Assembly: GCF_013394695.1 (NCBI RefSeq)
Contig: NZ_CP058258.1
Coordinates: forward strand, 826,001 to 890,000
Source of the DNA: Streptococcus sp. oral taxon 061
GTDB taxonomy: Bacteria; Bacillota; Bacilli; Lactobacillales; Streptococcaceae
DNA: 64,000 bases
Reading direction: 5' to 3'
Below, piece by piece: positions 12,054-21,394 of the stretch (within the stretch, counting starts at the first letter, position 1; each line of letters starts with the position of its first letter). The position numbers and the translations under genes are program-made. Below the pieces are notes generated by a model. It did not search any database, was not told the DNA's origin, and worked only from the letters and a program-made list of their open reading frames with translations.

Positions 12054-12074
12054 TACTCCTAGCAGGGTATGGTC

Positions 12075-12103
12075 TTGTCAAAATATTAAAAACATTTTAT
12101 AAT
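12075..12103 (+). promoter_or_regulatory. lepA promoter, flanked by an 8-bp inverted repeat
   Basis: TTGTCA, 17-bp spacer, TATAAT. CAGGGTAT at 12063-12070 and ATACCCTG at 12110-12117 form a perfect inverted repeat around the core promoter. Whether it is an operator is unknown. Confidence 0.78.
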
Positions 12104-12131
12104 TAATAGATACCCTGAAAGGAAGAGAATC

Positions 12132-13955
12132 ATGAACGTAGAAGAATTGAAAAAACGACAGGAGAAGATTCGTAACTTCTCTATTATTGCCCATATTGAC
12201 CACGGGAAATCAACGCTAGCAGACCGTATTTTAGAGAAGACAGAAACAGTTTCTAGCCGTGAAATGCAGGCCCAACTATTAGATAGTATGGACCTTGAAC
12301 GTGAACGTGGGATTACTATCAAGCTTAATGCCATTGAGCTTAATTATACTGCAAAAGATGGCGAGACTTATATTTTCCACTTGATTGACACACCAGGACA
12401 CGTGGACTTTACCTATGAAGTTTCACGTTCCCTTGCTGCCTGTGAGGGTGCTATCTTGGTAGTCGATGCTGCACAAGGGATTGAGGCTCAAACACTAGCT
12501 AACGTTTACCTTGCCTTGGATAATGATTTGGAAATTCTTCCAGTTATCAATAAGATTGATTTGCCTGCAGCAGATCCGGAGCGCGTGCGTACAGAAATCG
12601 AAGATGTCATTGGTCTAGACGCTAGTGAAGCGGTATTGGCTTCAGCCAAAGCTGGTATCGGTATCGAAAAAATTCTCGAGCAAATTGTCGAAAAAGTCCC
12701 TGCTCCAACAGGAGACGTATCAGCACCATTAAAAGCCTTGATTTTCGACTCAGTATACGATGCTTATCGTGGAGTTATCCTCCAGGTTCGTGTTATGGAT
12801 GGGGTTGTCAAACCAGGCGATAAGATTCAGCTCATGAGTAATGGAAAAACCTTTGATGTTACCGAAGTGGGAATCTTCACACCTAAAGCAGTGGGACGTG
12901 ATTTCCTTGCGACAGGTGACGTTGGATATATTGCAGCATCTATCAAGACTGTTCAGGACACCCGTGTTGGTGATACAGTAACCTTGGCAACAAATCCTGC
13001 TTCAGAGCCACTATCTGGATACAAGCAGATGAATCCGATGGTTTTCGCAGGTCTCTATCCAATTGAGTCAAATAAATATAACGATCTTCGTGAAGCCCTT
13101 GAAAAATTACAACTAAATGATGCTAGTTTGCAGTTTGAACCTGAAACTTCTCAAGCGCTCGGATTTGGTTTCCGTTGTGGTTTCCTTGGCCTTCTTCATA
13201 TGGATGTTATTCAGGAACGTTTGGAACGTGAGTTTAACATCGACCTTATCATGACTGCACCATCCGTTATCTACAAGGTTAATCAGACAGATGGTGAATC
13301 TATGGATGTATCGAACCCATCTGAGTTTCCTGATCCTACAAAGATTGCGACCATTGAAGAACCGTATGTAAAGGCACAAATCATGGTACCACAAGAATTC
13401 GTTGGAGCAGTAATGGAACTAGCTCAACGCAAACGTGGTGATTTTGTGACGATGGATTATATTGATGATAATCGTGTCAATGTCATCTATCAAATTCCTC
13501 TTGCTGAGATTGTCTTTGACTTCTTTGATAAACTTAAGTCTTCGACACGTGGTTATGCAAGCTTTGACTACGAATTGTCAGAGTACCGCCCATCTAAACT
13601 GGTCAAAATGGATATCCTTCTCAACGGAGACAAGGTCGATGCCCTCAGCTTTATCGTTCACAAAGATTTTGCTTATGAACGTGGGAAACTTATCGTAGAT
13701 AAACTTAAGAAAATCATTCCTCGTCAACAATTTGAAGTGCCCATTCAAGCTGCAATTGGACACAAGATTGTGGCTCGTACTGATATCAAAGCCCTTCGTA
13801 AGAATGTGCTTGCCAAGTGCTACGGTGGTGACGTTTCACGTAAGCGTAAACTCCTCGAAAAACAAAAAGCTGGTAAGAAACGGATGAAAGCTATTGGTTC
13901 AGTAGAAGTCCCACAAGAAGCTTTCCTCAGCGTCTTGAGCATGGATGAAGAATAA
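12132..13955 (+). CDS. lepA: Elongation factor 4 (LepA)
   Basis: The 607-residue translational GTPase has G1 [10 protein letters not shown]3 DTPGHVDF and G4 [10 protein letters not shown]. It also has the LepA-specific C-terminal domain ([21 protein letters not shown]). It is thought to back-translocate or remodel stalled ribosomes. It has its own promoter and AAAGGAAGAG ribosome site, and is not part of the recN operon. Confidence 0.98.
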   Translation: MNVEELKKRQEKIRNFSIIAHIDHGKSTLADRILEKTETVSSREMQAQLLDSMDLERERGITIKLNAIELNYTAKDGETYIFHLIDTPGHVDFTYEVSRSLAACEGAILVVDAAQGIEAQTLANVYLALDNDLEILPVINKIDLPAADPERVRTEIEDVIGLDASEAVLASAKAGIGIEKILEQIVEKVPAPTGDVSAPLKALIFDSVYDAYRGVILQVRVMDGVVKPGDKIQLMSNGKTFDVTEVGIFTPKAVGRDFLATGDVGYIAASIKTVQDTRVGDTVTLATNPASEPLSGYKQMNPMVFAGLYPIESNKYNDLREALEKLQLNDASLQFEPETSQALGFGFRCGFLGLLHMDVIQERLEREFNIDLIMTAPSVIYKVNQTDGESMDVSNPSEFPDPTKIATIEEPYVKAQIMVPQEFVGAVMELAQRKRGDFVTMDYIDDNRVNVIYQIPLAEIVFDFFDKLKSSTRGYASFDYELSEYRPSKLVKMDILLNGDKVDALSFIVHKDFAYERGKLIVDKLKKIIPRQQFEVPIQAAIGHKIVARTDIKALRKNVLAKCYGGDVSRKRKLLEKQKAGKKRMKAIGSVEVPQEAFLSVLSMDEE

Positions 13956-13995
13956 TTAATTTCTATTATTCTTTAGAATGAATCACAGTTATCTT

Positions 13996-14024
13996 TTGAC
14001 ACTTTTATTTACATACATTAAAAT
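13996..14024 (+). promoter_or_regulatory. Promoter of the lipoprotein gene
   Basis: TTGACA, 17-bp spacer, TAAAAT, with GGGGTGAAAGGAG following as ribosome site. Confidence 0.75.
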
Positions 14025-14045
14025 AGGGGTGAAAGGAGAAGGATT

Positions 14046-14657
14046 ATGAAAAAAATCATCAGCTTATCTACGCTTTTAGTGTGTTGCTTAACTCTTGTTG
14101 CTTGTAATACTTCAAAAGCTAAGAAAGAAGCAACCTCAGATACAATAACAGTCCAGGAAACTACCACAGCACAAGAAACAACAACTGTAGCCGAATCAAC
14201 GATTAAGGATACACAGGTAATCGGGTCAGATGCTTATGGCTACGTAAAAGTGCCAAAATCATGGATACATTTTACAGAAGTTGAGGGTGGTGATGATATT
14301 CAGTACTGTGATGGAACGGACATCAACATCGTTACCCTAAATACTTTTAAACCAGAGCACCTTGGTGTTAGTGAAAGTGAATATGCTGCTCTTGATGCTG
14401 TTCAAGTTTCTACTAGCGTTTATCAAACTAAACAACAAAGCAAGGATTTCTCTAAAGTTTGGGGATCTAAGTCAAAAATTGGTGGTTATGACGCCTATGT
14501 CGTAAACTGTATTGCTAAAAATGGTAAATATCTAGTGATCTGGGTCTTTAAATCAGACGATGGTAAGTTTAGATACGTTTCTCTAGAAGGAACACCTGAA
14601 GTGTTAAAGGATATGCTTCCATTGATTGAACAAAGTTGGACTACGAAAAAAGATTAA
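14046..14657 (+). CDS. Putative lipoprotein of unknown function
   Basis: The 203-residue protein has a lipoprotein signal peptide with lipobox LVAC, the lipidated cysteine being C20. A Thr/Glu-rich linker (about residues 30-58, TTTAQETTTVAEST) would lift the folded part off the membrane. The rest is a compact domain with no motif I recognise (AYGYVKVPKSWIHF, SKIGGYDAYVV), reminiscent of small extracytoplasmic domains. It has its own promoter and terminator, so it is a single-gene unit between lepA and the galactose locus. Confidence 0.8.
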   Translation: MKKIISLSTLLVCCLTLVACNTSKAKKEATSDTITVQETTTAQETTTVAESTIKDTQVIGSDAYGYVKVPKSWIHFTEVEGGDDIQYCDGTDINIVTLNTFKPEHLGVSESEYAALDAVQVSTSVYQTKQQSKDFSKVWGSKSKIGGYDAYVVNCIAKNGKYLVIWVFKSDDGKFRYVSLEGTPEVLKDMLPLIEQSWTTKKD

Positions 14658-14666
14658 TAAATAAGA

Positions 14667-14692
14667 AAACAGGATGTATATCCTGTTTTTTT
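14667..14692 (+). terminator. Terminator after the lipoprotein gene
   Basis: Stem AACAGGAT / ATCCTGTT followed by a T run. Confidence 0.85.
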
Positions 14693-14741
14693 CTATCTTT
14701 TTCTATCTTTTTCCAAAACTATTTGAAATTATTTGTTGTTT

Positions 14742-14775
14742 AAAATCAAACAAAAAAAATAAAAATCAAACAAAA
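14742..14775 (+). promoter_or_regulatory. Candidate LacR operators: two 14-bp direct repeats 20 bp apart
   Basis: AAAATCAAACAAAA occurs at 14742-14755 and again at 14762-14775, a 20-bp (two-turn) period, just upstream of the gat promoter. A partial inverted partner TTTGTTGTTT lies at 14732-14741. A/C-rich operators are plausible for DeoR-family LacR proteins. Assignment to LacR is an inference from the locus. Confidence 0.5.
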
Positions 14776-14789
14776 TACAACAAAAAACA

Positions 14790-14818
14790 TTGACAACGGT
14801 TTCATATAGTGTTATACT
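14790..14818 (+). promoter_or_regulatory. gat PTS promoter with overlapping cre site
   Basis: TTGACA (14790-14795), 17-bp spacer, TATACT (14813-14818). TGACAACGGTTTCA at 14791-14804 matches the CcpA-site consensus TGWAANCGNTNWCA at all but one position and overlaps the -35, so CcpA should block the promoter when glucose is present. Confidence 0.75.
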
Positions 14819-14853
14819 TGTATCATAAAAGTTAAATATGAAGGGAGAAGGTC

Positions 14854-15330
14854 ATGGGATTAGATCATTTCTTCAGCAAAGACTTAGTTTTTTGTCTAGA
14901 AGCAGATAATCAAGAGCAACTATTTGATCAAGTTGCAACCCTATTGGAAGAAAAGAAAGTTGTTACGGATACCTATCGATCGGCATTGATTGAACGTGAA
15001 AAAATATTTCCAACCGGTTTAGATATGGAATTTCTAGGGAAGGACTTGCCAAATGTAGCAATCCCTCACACTGATACGATTCATAATTTAACTGAAAATG
15101 TTGTTGTGGTTCGCTTAGCAAAACCAGTAACATTCCACAATATGATTGCTCCTGACAAGAAAGTAGAAGTATCATTACTCTTCTTTATCATCAATAATTC
15201 AAGTTCAAGTCAAACAAACATTCTTGCTCAATTGATGGACTTCTTTACAGGTAATGGTCATCTAGAAGCACTTTCTAAGATTACAGAACCAGAAGCCTTG
15301 TTCCAGTATATCTCAGAAGCAACTGCTTAA
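14854..15330 (+). CDS. gatA: PTS galactitol/galactose-type IIA component
   Basis: The 158-residue protein belongs to the fructose/mannitol-type IIA fold (PTS_EIIA_2), with the phospho-acceptor histidine in NVAIPHTD at H72. It takes phosphate from HPr and passes it to the IIB cysteine. It is the first gene of a IIA-IIB-IIC set and the ribosome site is GAAGGGAGAAGG. The association with lacABCD suggests galactose as substrate rather than galactitol. Confidence 0.9.
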   Translation: MGLDHFFSKDLVFCLEADNQEQLFDQVATLLEEKKVVTDTYRSALIEREKIFPTGLDMEFLGKDLPNVAIPHTDTIHNLTENVVVVRLAKPVTFHNMIAPDKKVEVSLLFFIINNSSSSQTNILAQLMDFFTGNGHLEALSKITEPEALFQYISEATA

Positions 15331-15371
15331 ATTCATTAATAAATAGTAAATATAAAACGGAGGAAATCCAA

Positions 15372-15677
15372 ATGATTAAAATTCTTGCTGCTTGTGGTGC
15401 AGGTGTTAACTCAAGCCACCAAATTAAAAGTGCTCTTGAAGAAGAGCTTTCAAGTCGTGGATACGATGTACAGTGTGACGCAGTTATGGTAAAAGATGTC
15501 AATGAAGACTTGATTAAAAGTTATGATATCTTCACACCAATCGCTGCAACTGACTTAGGTTTTGACCCTGGTATCCCAGTAGTTGAAGCTGGACCAATCT
15601 TGTTCCGTATTCCAGCAATGAGCGCTCCAGTTTATGACAATATTGAAGCAGCAATCAAAGAACACGGATTAAGTTAA
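15372..15677 (+). CDS. gatB: PTS galactitol/galactose-type IIB component
   Basis: The 101-residue protein has the P-loop with active-site cysteine C8 in LAACGAGVNSSHQI, typical of the GatB subfamily. It relays phosphate from IIA to the sugar during transport by IIC. It lies 41 bp after gatA with ACGGAGGAA as ribosome site. Confidence 0.93.
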   Translation: MIKILAACGAGVNSSHQIKSALEEELSSRGYDVQCDAVMVKDVNEDLIKSYDIFTPIAATDLGFDPGIPVVEAGPILFRIPAMSAPVYDNIEAAIKEHGLS

Positions 15678-15721
15678 TTATTATTTTGTAATTTTCCATA
15701 AAAATAAAGGGAGGAAAAATT

Positions 15722-17197
15722 ATGGATTTCATTATCAATTTAGCCAACGATATCTTTAAACCTATCTTGGCTATGGGTGGCCCTATCATCATGCTGATCA
15801 TTTTGACAGTATTGGCCTTGCTTTTCGGAGTTAAATTCTCCAAAGCACTTGAAGGTGGTATCAAACTTGCCATCGCACTTACTGGTATCGGTGCTATCAT
15901 CGGAATGCTTAACGGAGCTTTCTCAGCTTCTCTTGCAAAATTCGTTGAAAATACTGGTATTCAATTGAACATCACCGACGTTGGTTGGGCACCACTTGCT
16001 ACAATCACTTGGGGTTCTGCTTGGACACTTTACTTCTTGCTCATCATGTTGATTGTCAACGTTGTGATGCTTGCAATGAAGAAAACTGATACACTTGACG
16101 TTGATATCTTCGATATCTGGCACTTGTCTATCACAGGTCTTTTGATTAAATGGTATGCAGACAACAATGGAGTTAGCCAAGGAGTTTCACTCTTCATCGC
16201 GACTGCAGCAGTTGTACTTGTTGGAGTTCTTAAAATCATCAACTCTGACTTGATGAAACCAACATTTGATGACCTTCTTAATGCACCAAGTTCATCACCA
16301 ATGACTTCAACTCACATGAACTACATGATGAACCCAGTTATCATGGTTTTGGATAAGATTTTTGATAAATTCTTCCCAGGTCTTGATAAATATGACTTTG
16401 ACGCTGCGAAATTGAACAAACGAATCGGTTTCTGGGGATCTAAATTCTTCATCGGTTTCATTCTTGGTATCGTTATCGGTTTGATGGGAACTCCACATCC
16501 AGTTGCTGGAGTAGAAGATGCATCTTCATGGGAACTTGTTATTAAAGGCTGGTTGTCACTTGGTTTGACTGCCGGTGTCTGCTTGGAGCTCTTCTCACTT
16601 ATCGGTTCATGGTTCATCGCAGCCGTAGAACCACTTTCACAAGGTATTACAAACGTTGCTACTAAACGTCTTCAAGGACGTAAATTCAACATCGGTCTTG
16701 ACTGGCCATTTATCGCTGGTCGTGCTGAAATCTGGGCTTGTGCTAACGTACTTGCACCAATCATGTTGGTTGAAGCTGTGCTTCTTTCAAAAGTCGGAAA
16801 TGGTATCTTGCCACTTGCTGGTATCATCGCTATGGGTGTGACTCCAGCTCTCTTGGTAGTTACTCGTGGTAAATTGCTCCGTATGATTATCTTCGGAACT
16901 CTCTTGTTGCCACTCTTCCTTCTTTCAGGTACACTTATCGCACCATTCGCAACTGAACTTGCTAAAGGTGTAGGTGCCTTCCCAGAAGGTGTGAGCCAAA
17001 CTCAATTGATTACTCACTCAACTCTTGAAGGACCAATTGAAAAACTATTTGGTTGGGCAATTGGTAACGCTACAACTGGTGATATCAAAGCTATCCTTGG
17101 AGCAGTAGTATTCCTTGTATTCTACGTTGGTATCTTTGCATGGTACAGAAAACAAATGATTAAACGTAACGAAGAATACGCAGCAAACGCAAAATAA
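15722..17197 (+). CDS. gatC: PTS galactitol/galactose-type IIC permease
   Basis: The 491-residue polytopic membrane protein opens with a hydrophobic segment (FKPILAMGGPIIMLIILTV) and has about ten more membrane spans. It contains the GatC-family stretch NIGLDWPFIAGRAEIW. It would import galactose (or a related hexitol or hexose) with phosphorylation at C6. Codon use is optimised as in eno, suggesting strong expression when induced. A terminator follows. Confidence 0.93.
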   Translation: MDFIINLANDIFKPILAMGGPIIMLIILTVLALLFGVKFSKALEGGIKLAIALTGIGAIIGMLNGAFSASLAKFVENTGIQLNITDVGWAPLATITWGSAWTLYFLLIMLIVNVVMLAMKKTDTLDVDIFDIWHLSITGLLIKWYADNNGVSQGVSLFIATAAVVLVGVLKIINSDLMKPTFDDLLNAPSSSPMTSTHMNYMMNPVIMVLDKIFDKFFPGLDKYDFDAAKLNKRIGFWGSKFFIGFILGIVIGLMGTPHPVAGVEDASSWELVIKGWLSLGLTAGVCLELFSLIGSWFIAAVEPLSQGITNVATKRLQGRKFNIGLDWPFIAGRAEIWACANVLAPIMLVEAVLLSKVGNGILPLAGIIAMGVTPALLVVTRGKLLRMIIFGTLLLPLFLLSGTLIAPFATELAKGVGAFPEGVSQTQLITHSTLEGPIEKLFGWAIGNATTGDIKAILGAVVFLVFYVGIFAWYRKQMIKRNEEYAANAK

Positions 17198-17221
17198 TTT
17201 GCTCCTAAAAATGTAAATTGT

Positions 17222-17271
17222 AAAAACTAGGTTGTCAGTTTCCACTATGGAGCAGTCAGCCTAGTTTTTTT
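17222..17271 (+). terminator. Terminator after gatC
   Basis: AAACTAGG pairs with CCTAGTTT across an irregular loop, followed by a T run. Probably partial read-through, since the next gene starts 22 bp later with no visible promoter. Confidence 0.65.
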
Positions 17272-17292
17272 GAAAAAATGGAGGTATAAGTT

Positions 17293-18186
17293 GTGATTGA
17301 ATTAAAATCAGATTATTTACAAGTAGAGTTTCAGAGTTTAGGAGGAGCGCTATCTTCTATAAAAGATAAAGATGGTGTAGAGTATTTATGGCAAGGAGAT
17401 CCAGCTTATTGGAGTGGTCAAGCGCCTGTTTTATTTCCAATTTGTGGATCAGTTAGAAATGATAGCGTAGTCTATGATAAAGAAGATGGTAGTCAAAAAG
17501 AAGGAAAAATTCCTCGACATGGCTTGGTAAGGAAAAAAGAATTTACATTAGTAGAACAAACAGAACATTCTGTGACTTTTGCTATTGAAGATGACGAAGA
17601 AATGTATGCAAATTACCCTTATCATTTTCGTTTAGAAATTATTTATACAGTGACTGGGAAAACCGTACGTACACAGTATAAAATATATAATAAAGAAGCT
17701 GAAAAATCGATGCCATACTTTATTGGTGGGCATCCTGGTTTTAACTGTCCCTTATTAGATGACGAGACATATGAAGACTACTATTTGGAATTTGAAAAGC
17801 CAGAGACTTGTTCAGTTCCAAAACCATTCCCAGAAACAGGAATGTTAGATTTCAAAGATAGAAGTCCTTGGTTAAATAATCAAAAAGAATTAGATTTAAA
17901 TTATGACTTCTTTAGCTACGATGCTGTGACATTAGATGAGTTGGAATCTCGCAGTGTAGCTTTGCGTTCACGAAAACATGATAAAGGTTTGAAACTTCAC
18001 TTTGAAGAATTTTCTAACTTAATCGTATGGTCAACTCTTAATAAAGGGCCTTTTATTGCCTTGGAACCATGGTCAGGTTTGTCTACTTCAATAGAAGAAG
18101 GAGATAGACTGGAAGATAAGAAAGATGTTAAAATTTTGAAACCTGGTCGTTTTGAACAACTTGGTTTCGATATCGAGATTTTATGA
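17293..18186 (+). CDS. lacX: Aldose 1-epimerase-like protein (LacX/GalM superfamily)
   Basis: The 297-residue protein resembles LacX of lactic acid bacteria, with the mutarotase-fold segments GGALSSIKDKDG, PRHGLVRKKEF, GGHPGFNCPL and LEPWSGLSTS. Such enzymes interconvert sugar anomers; LacX may act on galactose or its phosphate (inference). The start is GTG at 17293, chosen because GGAGG sits 8 bp upstream. It lies between the PTS genes and lacA. Confidence 0.82.
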   Translation: MIELKSDYLQVEFQSLGGALSSIKDKDGVEYLWQGDPAYWSGQAPVLFPICGSVRNDSVVYDKEDGSQKEGKIPRHGLVRKKEFTLVEQTEHSVTFAIEDDEEMYANYPYHFRLEIIYTVTGKTVRTQYKIYNKEAEKSMPYFIGGHPGFNCPLLDDETYEDYYLEFEKPETCSVPKPFPETGMLDFKDRSPWLNNQKELDLNYDFFSYDAVTLDELESRSVALRSRKHDKGLKLHFEEFSNLIVWSTLNKGPFIALEPWSGLSTSIEEGDRLEDKKDVKILKPGRFEQLGFDIEIL

Positions 18187-18274
18187 AAAAATAAACAAAA
18201 ACAAACATAAATTGTTGACTTTTCCAACTAATAGTAGTATATTATGTTTATAAAGAACAATTTGTGTTTATTTT
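18187..18274 (+). promoter_or_regulatory. lacABCD promoter with flanking inverted operator-like repeats
   Basis: TTGACT (18215-18220), 17-bp spacer, TATATT (18238-18243). AAAATAAACA at 18188-18197 and its exact complement TGTTTATTTT at 18265-18274 flank the promoter, a layout suiting repression by a looped or bridged DeoR-type repressor. The leader from the predicted start to lacA is about 200 nt, unusually long, and contains no gene. Confidence 0.6.
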
Positions 18275-18450
18275 AACAAGATTAATGTTCTGGCTTTTCT
18301 CTGAAGAAAGCTTATTAAGAAACGAATAAGATATTTGTTCTTAATTTAAATTATTGTCAACAAAACTACTAGTAACTATTTGAGAAAGGTCTATTTTAGG
18401 CTAAAATCAGAAAGTTTTACTGGTCTATTATAAAAAAAGGAGTATACAAT

Positions 18451-18876
18451 ATGTCTATTGTTATTGGTGCAGATGCTGCAGGTTTAAGATTGAAAGAAGT
18501 TGTAAAAGACTTCTTGGAAAAAGAAAACTTCCACGTAGTGGATGTTACAGCAGAAGGTCAAGACTTTGTTGATGTAACTCTAGCAGTTGCGGAAGAAGTT
18601 AAGAAAGAAGAACAAAACCTTGGTATCGTCATTGATGCTTATGGTGCAGGTCCATTTATGGTTGCTACTAAAATCAAAGGAATGGTTGCTGCAGAAGTTT
18701 CTGATGAACGTTCAGCTTATATGACTCGCGGTCACAACAACTCACGTATGATTACGATGGGTGCTCAACTTGTTGGTGATGAATTGGCTAAAAACATTGC
18801 TAAAGGCTTTGTAAATGGTAAATACGACGGCGGTCGTCACCAAATCCGTGTCGACATGTTGAACAAAATGTGCTAA
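18451..18876 (+). CDS. lacA: Galactose-6-phosphate isomerase subunit LacA
   Basis: The 141-residue RpiB/LacAB-family protein starts [22 protein letters not shown] and includes the [13 protein letters not shown] active-site region. With LacB it isomerises galactose 6-phosphate to tagatose 6-phosphate. The ribosome site is AAAAGGAG. It is first in the lacABCD operon, 29 bp before lacB. Confidence 0.97.
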   Translation: MSIVIGADAAGLRLKEVVKDFLEKENFHVVDVTAEGQDFVDVTLAVAEEVKKEEQNLGIVIDAYGAGPFMVATKIKGMVAAEVSDERSAYMTRGHNNSRMITMGAQLVGDELAKNIAKGFVNGKYDGGRHQIRVDMLNKMC

Positions 18877-18905
18877 TTTTTATATTGAAAGAAAGGTAAG
18901 ATAAA

Positions 18906-19421
18906 ATGAGAATTGCAATCGGATGTGACCACATCGTAACAAATGAAAAAATGGCTGTTTCAGAATTTTTGAAATCAAAAGGACATGAAGTTATCGACTT
19001 TGGTACTTATGATCACGCTCGTACCCACTATCCAATCTTTGGTAAAAAAGTTGGTGAAGCAGTAGTTAGTGGCCAAGCTGATCTTGGTGTATGTATTTGT
19101 GGTACTGGTGTAGGTATTAATAATGCTGTTAACAAGGTTCCTGGTGTTCGTTCTGCTTTGGTTCGCGATATGACAACAGCTCTATATGCAAAAGAACAAT
19201 TGAATGCCAACGTAATTGGATTTGGTGGTAAAATCACTGGTGAATTGCTCATGTGTGATATCATTGAAGCTTTCATCAATGCTGAATACAAACCATCAGA
19301 AGAAAACAAAAAATTGATCGCTAAAATCCAACACGTTGAAACTCATAACGATCATCAAACTGATGCCAACTTCTTTACAGAGTTCCTTGAAAAATGGGAT
19401 CGTGGTGAATACCACGACTAA
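18906..19421 (+). CDS. lacB: Galactose-6-phosphate isomerase subunit LacB
   Basis: The 171-residue protein starts [22 protein letters not shown] and has the catalytic-cysteine segment [13 protein letters not shown] shared with RpiB. It forms the heteromeric isomerase with LacA. The 10-bp gap to lacC contains AGAGGTGA. Confidence 0.97.
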   Translation: MRIAIGCDHIVTNEKMAVSEFLKSKGHEVIDFGTYDHARTHYPIFGKKVGEAVVSGQADLGVCICGTGVGINNAVNKVPGVRSALVRDMTTALYAKEQLNANVIGFGGKITGELLMCDIIEAFINAEYKPSEENKKLIAKIQHVETHNDHQTDANFFTEFLEKWDRGEYHD

Positions 19422-19431
19422 GAGGTGACTT

Positions 19432-20361
19432 ATGATTTTAACAGTCACAATGAACCCATCCATTGATATTTCCTATCCTTTGGATGAATTGAAAATTGAC
19501 ACTGTCAACCGTGTGGTGGATGTCACTAAAACGGCTGGTGGTAAAGGTCTTAACGTTACTCGTGTACTATCAGAATTTGGTGACTCCGTAGTCGCAACAG
19601 GACTAGTGGGTGGTAAACTGGGTGATTTCCTAGTTGAAAATATTGACGATAAAGTCACCAAGCGTTTCTTCTCTATCCAAGGTGAAACACGTAACTGTAT
19701 CGCTATTCTTCACGGTGATAACCAAACTGAAATTCTTGAAAAAGGTCCTGAGGTTCAAGAAAAAGAAGGACAAGATTTCTTGGCTTACTTCAAAGAACTT
19801 CTTAATACTGTAGAAGTAGTAGCTATTTCAGGTAGTCTACCAGCTGGACTCCCAGTTGATTATTATGCTAGTTTAGTGGAACTTGCTAACCTAGCCGGAA
19901 AACCTGTTGTATTGGACTGTTCAGGCGCTGTACTTCAGGCAGTTCTTGATTCTCCACACAAACCAACAGTCATCAAACCAAATAATGAAGAATTATCTCA
20001 ACTTTTAGGAAGAGAGATTTCTAAAGATTTGGATGAATTAAAAGAAGTTCTTCAAGATCCTTTATTTGATGGAATTGAGTGGATTATCGTTTCTCTAGGT
20101 GCTAACGGTGCCTTTGCAAAACACGGGGATACTTTCTATAAAGTAGATATTCCAAAAATTCAAGTAGTAAATCCAGTTGGTTCTGGTGATTCTACTGTAG
20201 CAGGTATTGCATCAGGTCTTTTCCATAAAGAATCTGATCAAGAATTGTTGACAAAGGCGAATGTCCTTGGTATGCTAAATGCTCAAGAAAAAATGACCGG
20301 TCATGTCAATATGGCTAACTATCAAAATTTATTTGACCAATTAATTGTGAAAGAGGTATAA
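19432..20361 (+). CDS. lacC: Tagatose-6-phosphate kinase LacC
   Basis: The 309-residue PfkB-family kinase has signature 1 around [16 protein letters not shown] and signature 2 [14 protein letters not shown]. It phosphorylates tagatose 6-phosphate to the 1,6-bisphosphate. It is one base from lacD. Confidence 0.97.
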   Translation: MILTVTMNPSIDISYPLDELKIDTVNRVVDVTKTAGGKGLNVTRVLSEFGDSVVATGLVGGKLGDFLVENIDDKVTKRFFSIQGETRNCIAILHGDNQTEILEKGPEVQEKEGQDFLAYFKELLNTVEVVAISGSLPAGLPVDYYASLVELANLAGKPVVLDCSGAVLQAVLDSPHKPTVIKPNNEELSQLLGREISKDLDELKEVLQDPLFDGIEWIIVSLGANGAFAKHGDTFYKVDIPKIQVVNPVGSGDSTVAGIASGLFHKESDQELLTKANVLGMLNAQEKMTGHVNMANYQNLFDQLIVKEV

Positions 20362-20362
20362 A

Positions 20363-21343
20363 ATGACTTTAACAGAAAATAAACGTGCTTGTTTGAAAAA
20401 ACTCTCAGATGAAAATGGAATCATCTCAGCTCTTGCATTTGACCAACGTGGTGCTTTGAAACGCCTTATGGCTCAATACCAAACTGAAGAACCAACAGTA
20501 GCTCAAATGGAAGAACTCAAAGTTTTGGTAGCAGATGAATTGACTAAATATGCTTCATCTATGCTACTTGACCCTGAGTACGGACTTCCAGCTACAAAAG
20601 CTCTTGATCCAAATGCAGGTCTTCTCCTTGCTTATGAAAAAACAGGATACGATACAACAAGCACAAAACGCTTGCCAGACTGCTTGGATGTTTGGTCTGC
20701 AAAACGTATCAAAGAACAAGGTGCAGATGCTGTTAAGTTCTTGCTTTATTACGACGTAGATAGCTCTGACGAACTCAACCAACAAAAACAAGCCTATATC
20801 GAGCGTATTGGTTCTGAGTGTGTGGCAGAAGATATTCCATTCTTCCTTGAAATCTTGGCTTACGATGAAAAAATTGCTGATGCAGGTTCTGCTGAATACG
20901 CTAAAGTAAAACCTCACAAAGTTATTGGTGCTATGAAAGTCTTCTCAGATCCACGCTTTAACATTGATGTTTTGAAAGTAGAAGTTCCAGTTAACGTTAA
21001 ATACGTTGAAGGCTTTGCTGAAGGTGAAGTTGTTCACACTCGTGAAGAAGCAGCAGCATTCTTCAAAGCACAAGACGAAGCTACAAATCTTCCATACATC
21101 TACTTGAGTGCGGGTGTATCCGCTAAACTCTTCCAAGAAACACTTGTATTTGCGCACGAATCAGGTGCAAACTTCAATGGTGTTCTTTGTGGACGTGCAA
21201 CATGGGCTGGATCAGTTGAAGCTTACATCAAAGATGGTGAAGCAGCGGCACGCGAATGGCTTCGTACAACTGGTTTTGAAAACATTGATGAACTCAATAA
21301 AGTACTTCAAAAAACAGCTACTTCATGGACTGAACGCGTGTAA
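20363..21343 (+). CDS. lacD: Tagatose-1,6-bisphosphate aldolase LacD
   Basis: The 326-residue class I-type aldolase has [12 protein letters not shown] near the N-terminus and the Schiff-base lysine region [12 protein letters not shown]. It splits tagatose 1,6-bisphosphate into dihydroxyacetone phosphate and glyceraldehyde 3-phosphate. In S. pyogenes a LacD paralogue moonlights as a regulator; nothing here shows that. It ends the operon before a bidirectional terminator. Confidence 0.97.
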   Translation: MTLTENKRACLKKLSDENGIISALAFDQRGALKRLMAQYQTEEPTVAQMEELKVLVADELTKYASSMLLDPEYGLPATKALDPNAGLLLAYEKTGYDTTSTKRLPDCLDVWSAKRIKEQGADAVKFLLYYDVDSSDELNQQKQAYIERIGSECVAEDIPFFLEILAYDEKIADAGSAEYAKVKPHKVIGAMKVFSDPRFNIDVLKVEVPVNVKYVEGFAEGEVVHTREEAAAFFKAQDEATNLPYIYLSAGVSAKLFQETLVFAHESGANFNGVLCGRATWAGSVEAYIKDGEAAAREWLRTTGFENIDELNKVLQKTATSWTERV

Positions 21344-21363
21344 ATCCGAGTAAAAAATATAAT

Positions 21364-21394
21364 AAAAAAAGTCTCACCATTGGTGAGACTTTTT
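21364..21394. terminator. Bidirectional terminator between lacD and lacR
   Basis: Perfect stem AAGTCTCACCA / TGGTGAGACTT with A run before and T run after, so it serves both converging genes. It touches the lacR stop codon. Confidence 0.9.
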
